Below are positions 8,965 to 16,847 of a DNA stretch of 64,000 nt, in pieces. Position numbers and translations under genes: made by a program. Below the pieces are notes generated by a model. The model had not been told where the DNA came from. It made no database searches and was given only the letters and a program-made list of their open reading frames with translations. Numbering within the stretch: position 1 is the first letter of the stretch; each line of letters opens with the position of its first letter. Source of the stretch: Labilibaculum manganireducens. GTDB lineage: Bacteria; Bacteroidota; Bacteroidia; Bacteroidales; Marinifilaceae. The DNA lies in the NCBI RefSeq assembly GCF_002843385.1, contig NZ_MVDE01000002.1, positions 124,001-188,000 on the forward strand. The letters are read 5' to 3'.

Positions 8965-9284
8965 TTTTCAATGATTTTTATCGTTTTAGTTTTTATTACC
9001 CGGCAGTAAATACAAATAGTCTGCCAATGTGCTGTCTTCCGACAAATTGGCACAAAGATAGAATTTGTAATTATAAGTTGTTCAATTTTATCTTTTTTTG
9101 CCGGATGAGAGAGTCTTGTTGTATGCTGTAATTATTAACCGGCAAGCCTTTATCTTGAGTTTTGGGTTCGGGATTTAAAAATAAGGCATTGTTCAAATAA
9201 ATTGTTCGATATTCTTTTGGAAATCTTATATTTAGGTTTTGGGCTGTTAAATAAGAGTGCGATAATAACCGAAAATTTACAGGA
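8965..9284. other. Intergenic region between grpE and the SpoIIAA-like gene
   Basis: Divergent intergenic region of 320 bases. It holds the grpE promoter (9053-9085) and, for the plus-strand gene, a TATATTTA box near 9226 that is one base off the -7 consensus. No RNA gene or coding frame was recognised. Confidence 0.5.
9053..9085 (-). promoter_or_regulatory. Bacteroidota-type promoter for grpE-dnaJ
   Basis: CAAAGATA at 9053-9060 is the reverse complement of TATCTTTG, a full match to the TAnnTTTG -7 element. CAA at 9083-9085 gives the TTG of the -33 element, 22 bases away. Transcription would start about 90 bases before the grpE ATG. Confidence 0.6.
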
Positions 9285-9728
9285 ATGAAAATTGTGATCG
9301 ATAATGATGATTTTTGTATTCGAGTATACTCAAATGTAGCGTATCTAAAAGTTATGGGAATGCAGGATGAGGAGGCTGCTTATTTTTTTTCCAGTGCAAT
9401 TGATCAAATGTTGGAAGAGTATTCTTACAAAGATCTGGCGTCTGTTTGTGATTTGAGAGATTTAATTATATCATCACCTGAAATAGCCCGGATAATAAAT
9501 GATGCAATTCGTAAGCTCACCTATCAATTAAAGTTTGAATATAATGCTGTGATTGTTAGTCCTAAGTTTGGACAAATTGTAAGGGCGTATGTCTTTTCTT
9601 TTTATTTGAGGGATACAAATTTAAATACTCATGTGTTTAGTCGGGAGGATAAAGCGATTAAATGGATTGAAAGTAAAGGTTTCTGTGCTGAAGGGATTAA
9701 GATGTTTTTAATGAAATATCAGGAATGA
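9285..9728 (+). CDS. Hypothetical protein with SpoIIAA/STAS-like features
   Basis: 147 residues, no signal peptide or membrane segment. The layout resembles SpoIIAA-like (STAS/SEC14-type) proteins: a short first strand, then alternating helices and strands, ending with FSREDKAIKWIESKG, much like the fedxxxAlxWL ending of that family. No catalytic motif is seen. It stands alone on the plus strand and its stop overlaps by one base the left arm of a 20-bp inverted repeat. The family assignment is by pattern only. Confidence 0.5.
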   Translation: MKIVIDNDDFCIRVYSNVAYLKVMGMQDEEAAYFFSSAIDQMLEEYSYKDLASVCDLRDLIISSPEIARIINDAIRKLTYQLKFEYNAVIVSPKFGQIVRAYVFSFYLRDTNLNTHVFSREDKAIKWIESKGFCAEGIKMFLMKYQE

Positions 9729-9866
9729 AAAGAGGGTGTCCAAAAAGGTCAATCTTATTGTCATTCTGAGCTTGTCGAAGAATCTTTATCTTTGAATAAC
9801 AGATGTTTCGACTTCGCTCAACAGGACATTTTCAAATAAAACTTTACTTTTTGGACACCCTCTTTT
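9728..9866. repeat. 139-bp element with perfect 20-bp terminal inverted repeats
   Basis: AAAAGAGGGTGTCCAAAAAG at 9728-9747 is matched perfectly by its reverse complement at 9847-9866. Inside, TGTCATTCTGAGCTTGTCGA (from 9769) pairs imperfectly with GTTTCGACTTCGCTCAACAG (from 9804), so the whole element can fold into one long interrupted hairpin. The inner sequence resembles the dispersed intergenic repeats common in Bacteroidota genomes. It lies between convergent genes and probably acts as a bidirectional terminator; a MITE-like origin is possible. There is no coding content, and no clear target-site duplication. Confidence 0.75.
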
Positions 9867-9882
9867 ATATCTTTAAAGATTA

Positions 9883-10431
9883 TTACTTTTTTTGGTAGTA
9901 CTGAAGAATTAATTCTAATTTCTCACCTCTTAGGTTTTTCGCTAAAATAATTCCATTTCCATCGATTAAGAAGTTGGACGGGATAGAGTTAATACCAAAT
10001 TTATTTGATGTTGGAGAGTGCCATCCCTTTAGTTCACTAACGTGATAATCCCAGTCAAGTTTATCTTTTGCTACTGCAGCTTTCCAGTTTGCTTGTTTGG
10101 TATCAAGAGAAAAACTATAAATTGTAAAGCCTTTCCCATTTTTAAAACTTGCGTCTTTAAATTTGTTGTATGCGTTTACAATTCTGGGGTTTTCTGCACG
10201 GCAAGGAGGGCACCATGAAGCCCAAAAATCGACTAAAACCAATTTGCCTTCCAGTGAGCTTAATTTTATGTCTTTTCCGGCTATTGATTTTGCTGTAATA
10301 TCCGGTAATTTATCCCCAATTTCATAGCCTTCTTTTACATCTCTTCCTTCAGTAGTTTTTAACGTTCCGGCAAAAGCGGATAAAGAAAAAAGAAAGGAGA
10401 ATAATATCAAGCCTAATTTTATTTTTTTCAT
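9883..10431 (-). CDS. TlpA-family thioredoxin-like protein, exported
   Basis: 182 residues. A signal peptide covers about 1-21 (hydrophobic core GLILFSFLFSLSAFA, cleavage after Ala-Phe-Ala). The thioredoxin fold starts near 40 with the redox motif WCPPC (Cys74, Cys77) in VDFWASWCPPCRAE, and a cis-Pro appears in GINSIPSNFLID. TlpA/ResA-type proteins reduce or isomerise disulfides in the cell envelope. It is a single-gene unit facing the inverted-repeat element; the specific partner is unknown. Confidence 0.87.
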   Translation of the reverse strand: MKKIKLGLILFSFLFSLSAFAGTLKTTEGRDVKEGYEIGDKLPDITAKSIAGKDIKLSSLEGKLVLVDFWASWCPPCRAENPRIVNAYNKFKDASFKNGKGFTIYSFSLDTKQANWKAAVAKDKLDWDYHVSELKGWHSPTSNKFGINSIPSNFLIDGNGIILAKNLRGEKLELILQYYQKK

Positions 10432-10512
10432 AACTCAAAATTTTAACTGTAACTAACAATTTCTATTTCTCTAAATTAATTAGATATCCTTATTTAAAAT
10501 GTTAATAAATAG

Positions 10513-11823
10513 TTAATTACTGATTCTTTTAATGCTGGCACCAATTGCATTCAGTCGCAGGTCAATGTTTTCGTAACCTCTGTCTATCTGATCTATATTA
10601 TGAATTGTACTTTTCCCATCGGCAGAAAGTGCGGCAATAAGAAGGGCAACACCTGCTCTAATATCCGGCGAAACCATTGTTGTTGGTCGTAAACCCTGTC
10701 TTTGATTTAAACCAATAACAGTAGCTCTGTGCGGATCGCAAAGAATGATTTGAGCTCCCATGTCAATTAGTTTATCCGTAAAGAACAAACGACTTTCGAA
10801 CATTTTTTGGTGAATTAATACGCTTCCTTTAGCTTGAGTTGCTACCACAAGAAATACACTTAGTAAATCCGGAGTAAGTCCTGGCCAGGGAGCATCTGCA
10901 ATCGTGAGAATTGAACCGTCAATAAAGGTTTCGATTTGATAATTTTCCTGCTTTGGAATGTAAATATCGTCGCCTCTTAATTCCATTTTTACACCTAAAC
11001 GTTTAAATGCACCAGGAATCATCCCCAGTTCGTGATAGGCAACATCTTTTATTGTAATTTCGGATTTAGTCATTACCGCAAGTCCAATAAAACTGCCTAT
11101 TTCAATCATATCCGGAAGTACTCTATGCTCACATCCGCATAAAGAAGTAACTCCTTCAATCGATAAAAGATTTGAACCAACACCACTTATTTTTGCACCC
11201 ATCGATATCAGCATTTTACACAATTGCTGTATGTAAGGTTCACAGGCTGCGTTGTATATTGTTGTTGTACCTTTGGCCATTACTGCGGCCATAACAATGT
11301 TTGCAGTTCCTGTAACCGAAGCTTCGTCGAGGAGTAAATAGCAACCTTTTAATTCTTTGGCTTCAACACGATAGAAATTTTCATCCTGATTAAAATTGAA
11401 TTTGGCACCTAATTTTTCAAAACCTAAAAAGTGTGTATCCAGACGTCGTCTTCCTATTTTATCTCCGCCCGGGCGAGGAATATATCCTTTGCCAAATCTT
11501 GCCAATAAAGGACCGATAATCATTATTGAACCCCTTAATGATGATCCCTTGCTTGCGAATTCAGGAGAATTTAGATAGTCAAGATTAATGTTTTTTGCTT
11601 CGAAAGAATAAGTGTTTTTAGATTCCTGATTAACCTTAACTCCAAGTTCCGACAGCAATTCAATTAACTTATTAACATCTAGTATGTTTGGTATATTATG
11701 GATGGTTACCTTTTCTTCAGTTAAAAGAGTGGCGCATAAAATCTGAAGGGCTTCATTTTTTGCCCCTTGCGGGGTTAATTCTCCCTTTAACGATTTACCT
11801 CCAATAATTTCGAAAGTGCTCAT
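10513..11823 (-). CDS. murA: UDP-N-acetylglucosamine 1-carboxyvinyltransferase MurA
   Basis: 436 residues. Catalyses transfer of enolpyruvate from PEP to UDP-GlcNAc, the first committed step of peptidoglycan synthesis. Family hallmarks: GAKNEAL near residue 20 (the catalytic KN pair), LRGSIMIIGPLLARFG (about 96-111) and PDxIEIGSF further on. The active-site loop reads PGGDKIGRRRLD (118-129), so Asp121 occupies the position of the PEP-binding Cys (Cys115 in E. coli). That substitution is known to leave activity but abolish fosfomycin alkylation. The gene follows a DUF4290 gene, with a terminator between them. Confidence 0.96.
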   Translation of the reverse strand: MSTFEIIGGKSLKGELTPQGAKNEALQILCATLLTEEKVTIHNIPNILDVNKLIELLSELGVKVNQESKNTYSFEAKNINLDYLNSPEFASKGSSLRGSIMIIGPLLARFGKGYIPRPGGDKIGRRRLDTHFLGFEKLGAKFNFNQDENFYRVEAKELKGCYLLLDEASVTGTANIVMAAVMAKGTTTIYNAACEPYIQQLCKMLISMGAKISGVGSNLLSIEGVTSLCGCEHRVLPDMIEIGSFIGLAVMTKSEITIKDVAYHELGMIPGAFKRLGVKMELRGDDIYIPKQENYQIETFIDGSILTIADAPWPGLTPDLLSVFLVVATQAKGSVLIHQKMFESRLFFTDKLIDMGAQIILCDPHRATVIGLNQRQGLRPTTMVSPDIRAGVALLIAALSADGKSTIHNIDQIDRGYENIDLRLNAIGASIKRISN

Positions 11824-11909
11824 TGGCTGCTATTTTTGGTGTGTATAAAGGCTAAAGATAATTATAAAAAACGTTTGGGAAAGTGAAAGTAGACTGGTCT
11901 TGACATAAA

Positions 11910-11934
11910 AAAAACCGGTATGGAACCGGTTTTT
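11910..11934 (-). terminator. Rho-independent terminator between DUF4290 and murA
   Basis: AAAAACCGGT (11910-11919), loop ATGGA, ACCGGTTTTT (11925-11934): a 10-bp perfect stem with U-rich sequence on both strands. It lies 3 bp past the DUF4290 stop, so murA is probably mostly transcribed from its own promoter. Confidence 0.8.
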
Positions 11935-11937
11935 GTT

Positions 11938-12582
11938 TTATGCTCTTGGTTTATTGAACTTTCGATGATCGTTTTTATTATCGTTTCGATTATCAGTTCT
12001 TGGATTTTTTTTCTTTTTAATTTTTTGAACGAATTCCCTTTCTTTGACTTCGGCTAATTTTAATCGCTCAGGAATTTCAAGTTTCCCTTTTGATAATGCA
12101 ACCAGATCTTTAAATATTTTCTCGTCAGGAACACTGTCTTTATTCCAGTTAAGGAATGATTTTTTCATGTGATTGGCAATCATTATTATGAGAGCATCTT
12201 TTTCCTTCGGATCTTCAAGTTCGATGGCTTTTGCAATTAAAACTTCTACCGTACGGCCATAATGGCGGTATTTTATTCTTTTAGTGCTGTAAGGCAATCG
12301 ATCAGGTTTTTCAGCTAACTTTTCCTTTGTAGGAGCTTCGTAAGGCGAGTCGATGTCTAAATTAAAATCAGACATGATGGCTATATGATCCCACAGTTTG
12401 TGCCTAAAATCACTAACATCTCTAAGGTGAGGATACATATTTCCCATAATGGCAATAATACTTTTTACCACATGGTTTCTCTGAGCCCTGTCTTCAACAG
12501 TTAGGGCGTAATCTACCATTTTGTGAACATTTCGTCCATATTCAGGAAGAATTAGATGTTTCCTGCTTGAATTATAATCCAT
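11938..12582 (-). CDS. DUF4290 domain-containing protein
   Basis: 214 residues. The N-terminal 170 residues match my recollection of the Bacteroidota-specific DUF4290 family (start DYNSSRKHLILPEYGRNV, then MYPHLRDVSDFRHKLWDH). The last 40 residues are a basic, Asn/Lys/Arg-rich tail, suggesting nucleic-acid or ribosome contact (inference). No signal peptide or membrane segment. It is commonly found just upstream of murA in this phylum, as here. Function unknown. Confidence 0.82.
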   Translation of the reverse strand: MDYNSSRKHLILPEYGRNVHKMVDYALTVEDRAQRNHVVKSIIAIMGNMYPHLRDVSDFRHKLWDHIAIMSDFNLDIDSPYEAPTKEKLAEKPDRLPYSTKRIKYRHYGRTVEVLIAKAIELEDPKEKDALIIMIANHMKKSFLNWNKDSVPDEKIFKDLVALSKGKLEIPERLKLAEVKEREFVQKIKKKKNPRTDNRNDNKNDHRKFNKPRA

Positions 12583-12849
12583 TTATTTTGTTGTTGTTTT
12601 AATCTGGTAATAACTTTTTTTATACGATAGGTAATTTGGCAAACTTGATAGAATGCAACGCAATAGCACAAAAAGAATGAAGATAGTTATAAGTACTACT
12701 GAAGAATCTAAGATTTCACTGGTTTTACTAAACGAAGTAGAAAAGAAGCTTTAATGAATTGTTTTTTATGAACTAAACAATTACAGAAAATCTTAGAACT
12801 CAAGGCAAATGTAACAGATTTCTTCTTTCAATACAAATAGTTAGCGTAT

Positions 12850-15168
12850 TTATCCTACAATTTTAAGTTTTGCGAATTTTAGCAGTAACTGTTTTTGACC
12901 CACATTTTGAAAAAATACGGTTGCTTTGATGTTTGGTTTGCTTCCTTCCATTTGCAAAACTTTCCCTTTGCCAAAGCGCTGATGCTCTACAATCATACCT
13001 GATTGTATTTGTTCCGGATTGGAAGGGATGAAATTAGGATCATTAGCCTGACTACTACTTGTATTATTACGGATAATGGGTTGATTTAGTTTTGGTTTGG
13101 CAGAGAAACTTTGTTTTGCTTCGAATCTTTTTGGTTGACTTACGATTTCAGAATCGGTTCTGCTTTGGAAGTTTTCATTTCCGGCTCCGGAAAAATCGGG
13201 CTCCGATTCATATTGAAGATCCATAAATTTCTCATCAATTTCATTGATGAAACGACTTGGTCGCGGATAACTCATGTTTCCCCATTTGTATCTCGATTTG
13301 GCAAACGATAAGGTGACTTTTGTTTCGGCTCTGGTTAAAGCAACATAAAACAGCCTGCGTTCCTCTTCTAATTCCTGCTGCGTGCTGGTAGCCATCTGCG
13401 AAGGAAACAAATCTTCTTCCAACCCTACAATATGTAAATGCGAAAACTCCAGACCTTTTGCCGAGTGAATGGTCATTAAGGTCACTTTATTCCGATCTTC
13501 ATCTTTATCCTTGTCCTGATCGGTTAACAGTGCAACATCTTCCAGATAATTGGCCAATTGCAATTCGTTGCCTTCTTCCAAAGAGTTTTGCGTAAATTCC
13601 TGAATCCCGTTTAACAGCTCCTGAATATTTTCATGTCGGGAGACTCCTTCAGGCGATCGGTCATTATAAAGATCCTGAATAATACCGGTTGTTTTTGCAA
13701 TGTAGTTTGCCAGATCAATAGCCGTGTCTGTATCTTGTCTTTTCTGAAAATCAGTAATTAAAGCTGCAAATTTCATCAGTTTCGAGATGGTCCCGGAGTT
13801 GATTCCGTAGGGTCTTTGGTTCAGACCACAAATCACATCCCAAATACTGCACTCGTTTTGGGTGGCAGCATCCTGCAGTTTGCTAACGGTAGTATCTCCA
13901 ATTCCTCTTTTAGGATAGTTAATCACCCTTTTGATTGCTTCTTCATCATTCGGGTTTACCGTCATGCGGAAATAGGAAAGCAGATCCTTAATTTCTTTTC
14001 TCTGATAAAAGGAAAGTCCGCCATATATTTTATAGGGCAAATTTAGTTTGCGTAGTGATTCTTCAAAAATACGCGATTGAGCATTTGTTCTGTATAGAAT
14101 AGCAAAATCCTGATATTGAAGATGCTCGCGCATTCTTTCTTCGTAAATTGCATTGGCAACAATATACCCTTCTTCGTGATCGGTAAGTGCTTTAACAACT
14201 TTTATTTTTTCTCCTTCTTCGTTTTCCGAAAAAGATATTTTTTTTATCTGATCGCGGTTTTTGTGAATAACACTATTGGCGGCATTTACAATATTTTGTG
14301 TCGATCTGTAATTCTGCTCTAATTTATAAAGCTTGTAATTAGGATAGTCGTTTTTGAAATTGAGTATGTTTTCAATTTTCGCACCTCGAAAAGAATAGAT
14401 ACTCTGGGCATCATCACCAACAACACATACATTTTTATGATTATCGGCAAGCTTTTTTACAATTAAATATTGAGAGTAATTGGTATCCTGATACTCATCA
14501 ACCAAAACGTATTTAAATTTGTTTTGGTACTTGGCTAATATTTCTGGTTTGGATTTAAAAAGAATATTGGTCTGCAATAAAAGATCATCAAAATCCATTG
14601 CATTGGCTTGCCGGCACCGCTGACTGTATTTTTTGTAAATTTCAAAAATTAGCGGCCGGCGATTGCTCGAGTCAATTTTTTGAATGCCGGCGTTTTGAGA
14701 ATAAGCATTTGCAGTAACCAAATTATTTTTAGCTGATGATATTCGGTTCAAAACTTCATTTGCCTTATATACTTTATCATCAAGCTGCATTTCTCTTATA
14801 ATAGCTCGAAGCAGATTGCGCGAATCCTGAGTATCGTAAATCGTAAAATTAGAATCAAAACCCAAATGCTCGGCTTCGTATCGTAATATTTTCGAAAATA
14901 TAGAGTGAAAAGTTCCCATCCAAAGCGATTGAGACTGCTGTTGATCGACAAGATTCCCGATCCTTTCTTTCATTTCCCGTGCAGCTTTATTGGTAAAAGT
15001 TAAAGCTAAAATAGAGTAGGCAGGAATTTTCTGATTTAGAAGATGGGCAATCCGATAAGTTAACACCCTTGTTTTGCCCGACCCGGCTCCGGCAATAACC
15101 AGTGATGCTCCATTAATATTCTCAACGGCTTCTCGTTGTACTGGATTTAATTCATTTAAATATTCCAT
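12850..15168 (-). CDS. pcrA: UvrD/PcrA-type ATP-dependent DNA helicase
   Basis: 772 residues, superfamily 1A 3'-5' helicase. Visible motifs: Q-motif LNPVQREAV (about 7-15), Walker A GAGSGKTRVLTYR (about 27), LTFTNKAAREMKER, Walker B VLVDEYQDTN, GDDAQSIYSFRGA, QNYRST, TIHSAKGLEF and VALTRAE near the C-terminal half. The tail carries VEHQRFGKGKVLQMEG, the small Tudor-like RNA-polymerase-binding module typical of PcrA. Roles in nucleotide excision and mismatch repair and in clearing stalled RNA polymerase are known for the family. Transcribed alone on the minus strand. Confidence 0.95.
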   Translation of the reverse strand: MEYLNELNPVQREAVENINGASLVIAGAGSGKTRVLTYRIAHLLNQKIPAYSILALTFTNKAAREMKERIGNLVDQQQSQSLWMGTFHSIFSKILRYEAEHLGFDSNFTIYDTQDSRNLLRAIIREMQLDDKVYKANEVLNRISSAKNNLVTANAYSQNAGIQKIDSSNRRPLIFEIYKKYSQRCRQANAMDFDDLLLQTNILFKSKPEILAKYQNKFKYVLVDEYQDTNYSQYLIVKKLADNHKNVCVVGDDAQSIYSFRGAKIENILNFKNDYPNYKLYKLEQNYRSTQNIVNAANSVIHKNRDQIKKISFSENEEGEKIKVVKALTDHEEGYIVANAIYEERMREHLQYQDFAILYRTNAQSRIFEESLRKLNLPYKIYGGLSFYQRKEIKDLLSYFRMTVNPNDEEAIKRVINYPKRGIGDTTVSKLQDAATQNECSIWDVICGLNQRPYGINSGTISKLMKFAALITDFQKRQDTDTAIDLANYIAKTTGIIQDLYNDRSPEGVSRHENIQELLNGIQEFTQNSLEEGNELQLANYLEDVALLTDQDKDKDEDRNKVTLMTIHSAKGLEFSHLHIVGLEEDLFPSQMATSTQQELEEERRLFYVALTRAETKVTLSFAKSRYKWGNMSYPRPSRFINEIDEKFMDLQYESEPDFSGAGNENFQSRTDSEIVSQPKRFEAKQSFSAKPKLNQPIIRNNTSSSQANDPNFIPSNPEQIQSGMIVEHQRFGKGKVLQMEGSKPNIKATVFFQNVGQKQLLLKFAKLKIVG

Positions 15169-15461
15169 TCTATTTCTATCTTTCCAATTATTTCGAAGCT
15201 CAAAAATAATATTTGAACCGTAACTTTCGTCTTTTTTTTGAATATTACTCCATAATTAAATCCATAAAAAGCATTTAGTGTGAAGTAAACCAGGATTCTA
15301 AAGAGGTATTGTCAAGGGTCTTACTAAAGCCTTTTCTTGGTTCTGTTTATCTCTTAGTATGTATTTTGCAGATAAAGATAATTGTTTAATAATAGAAAAA
15401 ACGGCTTAATTTTTTTAATATTGTAATTCCAGATATATCATAAAACTATTCATACATCACT

Positions 15462-16790
15462 ATGAGAATTAAGTCCAACTTAATAGATTCGATGACAATT
15501 TTTCGCTGTTCACTTCTTGTGATATTTGCAATTTTGTCCAATCCGATTTTCTCGCAGATTACTGCACCAACAGCAACCTACAGCTCAGTAACTCAGTATG
15601 CGAGTTCACCACAGGATGATATTTTTGTCTTTTGTGACAATATAGGTGCCGGTGTTGGTGAATTAAAAGCAGTCTCTAATGATGGAACCTCAGGTTGGAC
15701 TTTTACATGGACGAAATGGGATTCGGGAACAGGCACTTTTGCAATACCGATTCCTTCGGTTGATACTTCTACAGAATCAATATTGACAAATTTGCCTGAT
15801 GGATTGTATAAAGTTGAAGCTACGAATGGAGTTAATTCTTTTAATGATCAGGCATGGGTGTTGAATAGATTGGCAAGTTCTCAACAGCCAAATTTTAGTC
15901 TTTCGCGAAGAGATTGTGCAGGTATATTCTTCAACTCATCGTTTGGTGTTATTCAGTTAAAATATCAGGATATTACAACGAAAGATGAAATATTACTTCC
16001 AGCAACTTATGTGTTTGAATTGACGCGTGAAGGTTTAAGTGTTCAACGAACTCCTTTGATTGATTATGATGGTTCAGTAAAGAGTTTCTTTGATGGTGAA
16101 GCTTTTGAAGGAAAGAAAAATTATGTCTTGACAGTTACCGATGAATGTGGAAGAGATTACGTGTCCTCAATGATATCCTCTGAAACGTACGTTGTAAAAG
16201 CGGAATTTACTGTTAAGCCAAAGGCTGGGGAAGCTCCTTTGGAAGTAGAGTTCACAAACGAATCTGTGAATGCTGATGATTTTGAATGGTTCATTTATCA
16301 GGATTTTGATCGTATTGCAGATGCTGCCAATGTAGAGGATAGTCTTCTTGTTGATGGAATAATTACAGATGAGGGGCCTATTGCTTACACTTATTTGCAT
16401 CCGGGAAATTATTTCGTAAAATTAATAGCTTCGTCAGAAAATGTGGATGGAACATGTATCGACGAATTTAATTTTAAAGCAGAAGGAACACCAATTGTAG
16501 TGGATACTTCTTTGGTGCAGGTGCCTAATGTGTTTACACCTAATGGAGATGGTAGGAATGATATTTTTAGAGTGAAATCGCAATCCTTAAAAAGTTTTAG
16601 TGGAACAATTATCAACAGATGGGGAAGGGTTGTGTTCTCGTGGAAAAACCCTGATGAAGGCTGGAATGGAAAAATCAATGGTAAATGGGCAACTCCGGGA
16701 ACCTACTTTTATGTGATAACAGCAACGGGCAGAGAAGAACAAAAAAAGAAATATACTAAAAAAGGATCTTTTATGTTGATCAGAAAATAG
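15462..16790 (+). CDS. Secreted protein with PKD-like domain and T9SS type B (CHU_C) sorting domain
   Basis: 442 residues. The N-terminus has a hydrophobic stretch (about 13-31, FRCSLLVIFAILSNPIFSQ) consistent with a signal peptide. The middle includes a PKD-like segment (about 245-335; PLEVEFTNESVNADDFEWFI and YTYLHPGNYFVKLIAS). The last 85 residues form the gliding-associated C-terminal domain: VPNVFTPNGDGRNDIF, IINRWGRVVFS, WNGKINGKWATPGTYFYVI. Such proteins are exported by the type IX system. It is a single-gene unit that ends at a terminator shared with the convergent EF-G paralog. A 293-base gap lies upstream without a clear promoter match. Confidence 0.88.
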   Translation: MRIKSNLIDSMTIFRCSLLVIFAILSNPIFSQITAPTATYSSVTQYASSPQDDIFVFCDNIGAGVGELKAVSNDGTSGWTFTWTKWDSGTGTFAIPIPSVDTSTESILTNLPDGLYKVEATNGVNSFNDQAWVLNRLASSQQPNFSLSRRDCAGIFFNSSFGVIQLKYQDITTKDEILLPATYVFELTREGLSVQRTPLIDYDGSVKSFFDGEAFEGKKNYVLTVTDECGRDYVSSMISSETYVVKAEFTVKPKAGEAPLEVEFTNESVNADDFEWFIYQDFDRIADAANVEDSLLVDGIITDEGPIAYTYLHPGNYFVKLIASSENVDGTCIDEFNFKAEGTPIVVDTSLVQVPNVFTPNGDGRNDIFRVKSQSLKSFSGTIINRWGRVVFSWKNPDEGWNGKINGKWATPGTYFYVITATGREEQKKKYTKKGSFMLIRK

Positions 16791-16818
16791 AATATTGAAA
16801 TATAAATTATAAATAGAA

Positions 16819-16842
16819 AAAAGGCCTCATGCGAAGCCTTTT
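16819..16842. terminator. Bidirectional terminator between convergent genes
   Basis: AAAAGGC (16819-16825) and GCCTTTT (16836-16842) form a short stem with A/T flanks on both sides. It serves the T9SS-cargo gene (plus) and the EF-G paralog (minus), whose stop codon lies 6 bp away. Confidence 0.7.
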
Positions 16843-16847
16843 CTTTG

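Noticed and set aside
9728-9866. Insertion sequence remnant
   Set aside because: No transposase coding content or clear target-site duplication; only inverted repeats are present.
12677-12754. 25-residue frame starting MKIVISTTEESK between the helicase and DUF4290 genes
   Set aside because: It has a start and stop but no family match, no promoter and no supporting context; chance is likely.
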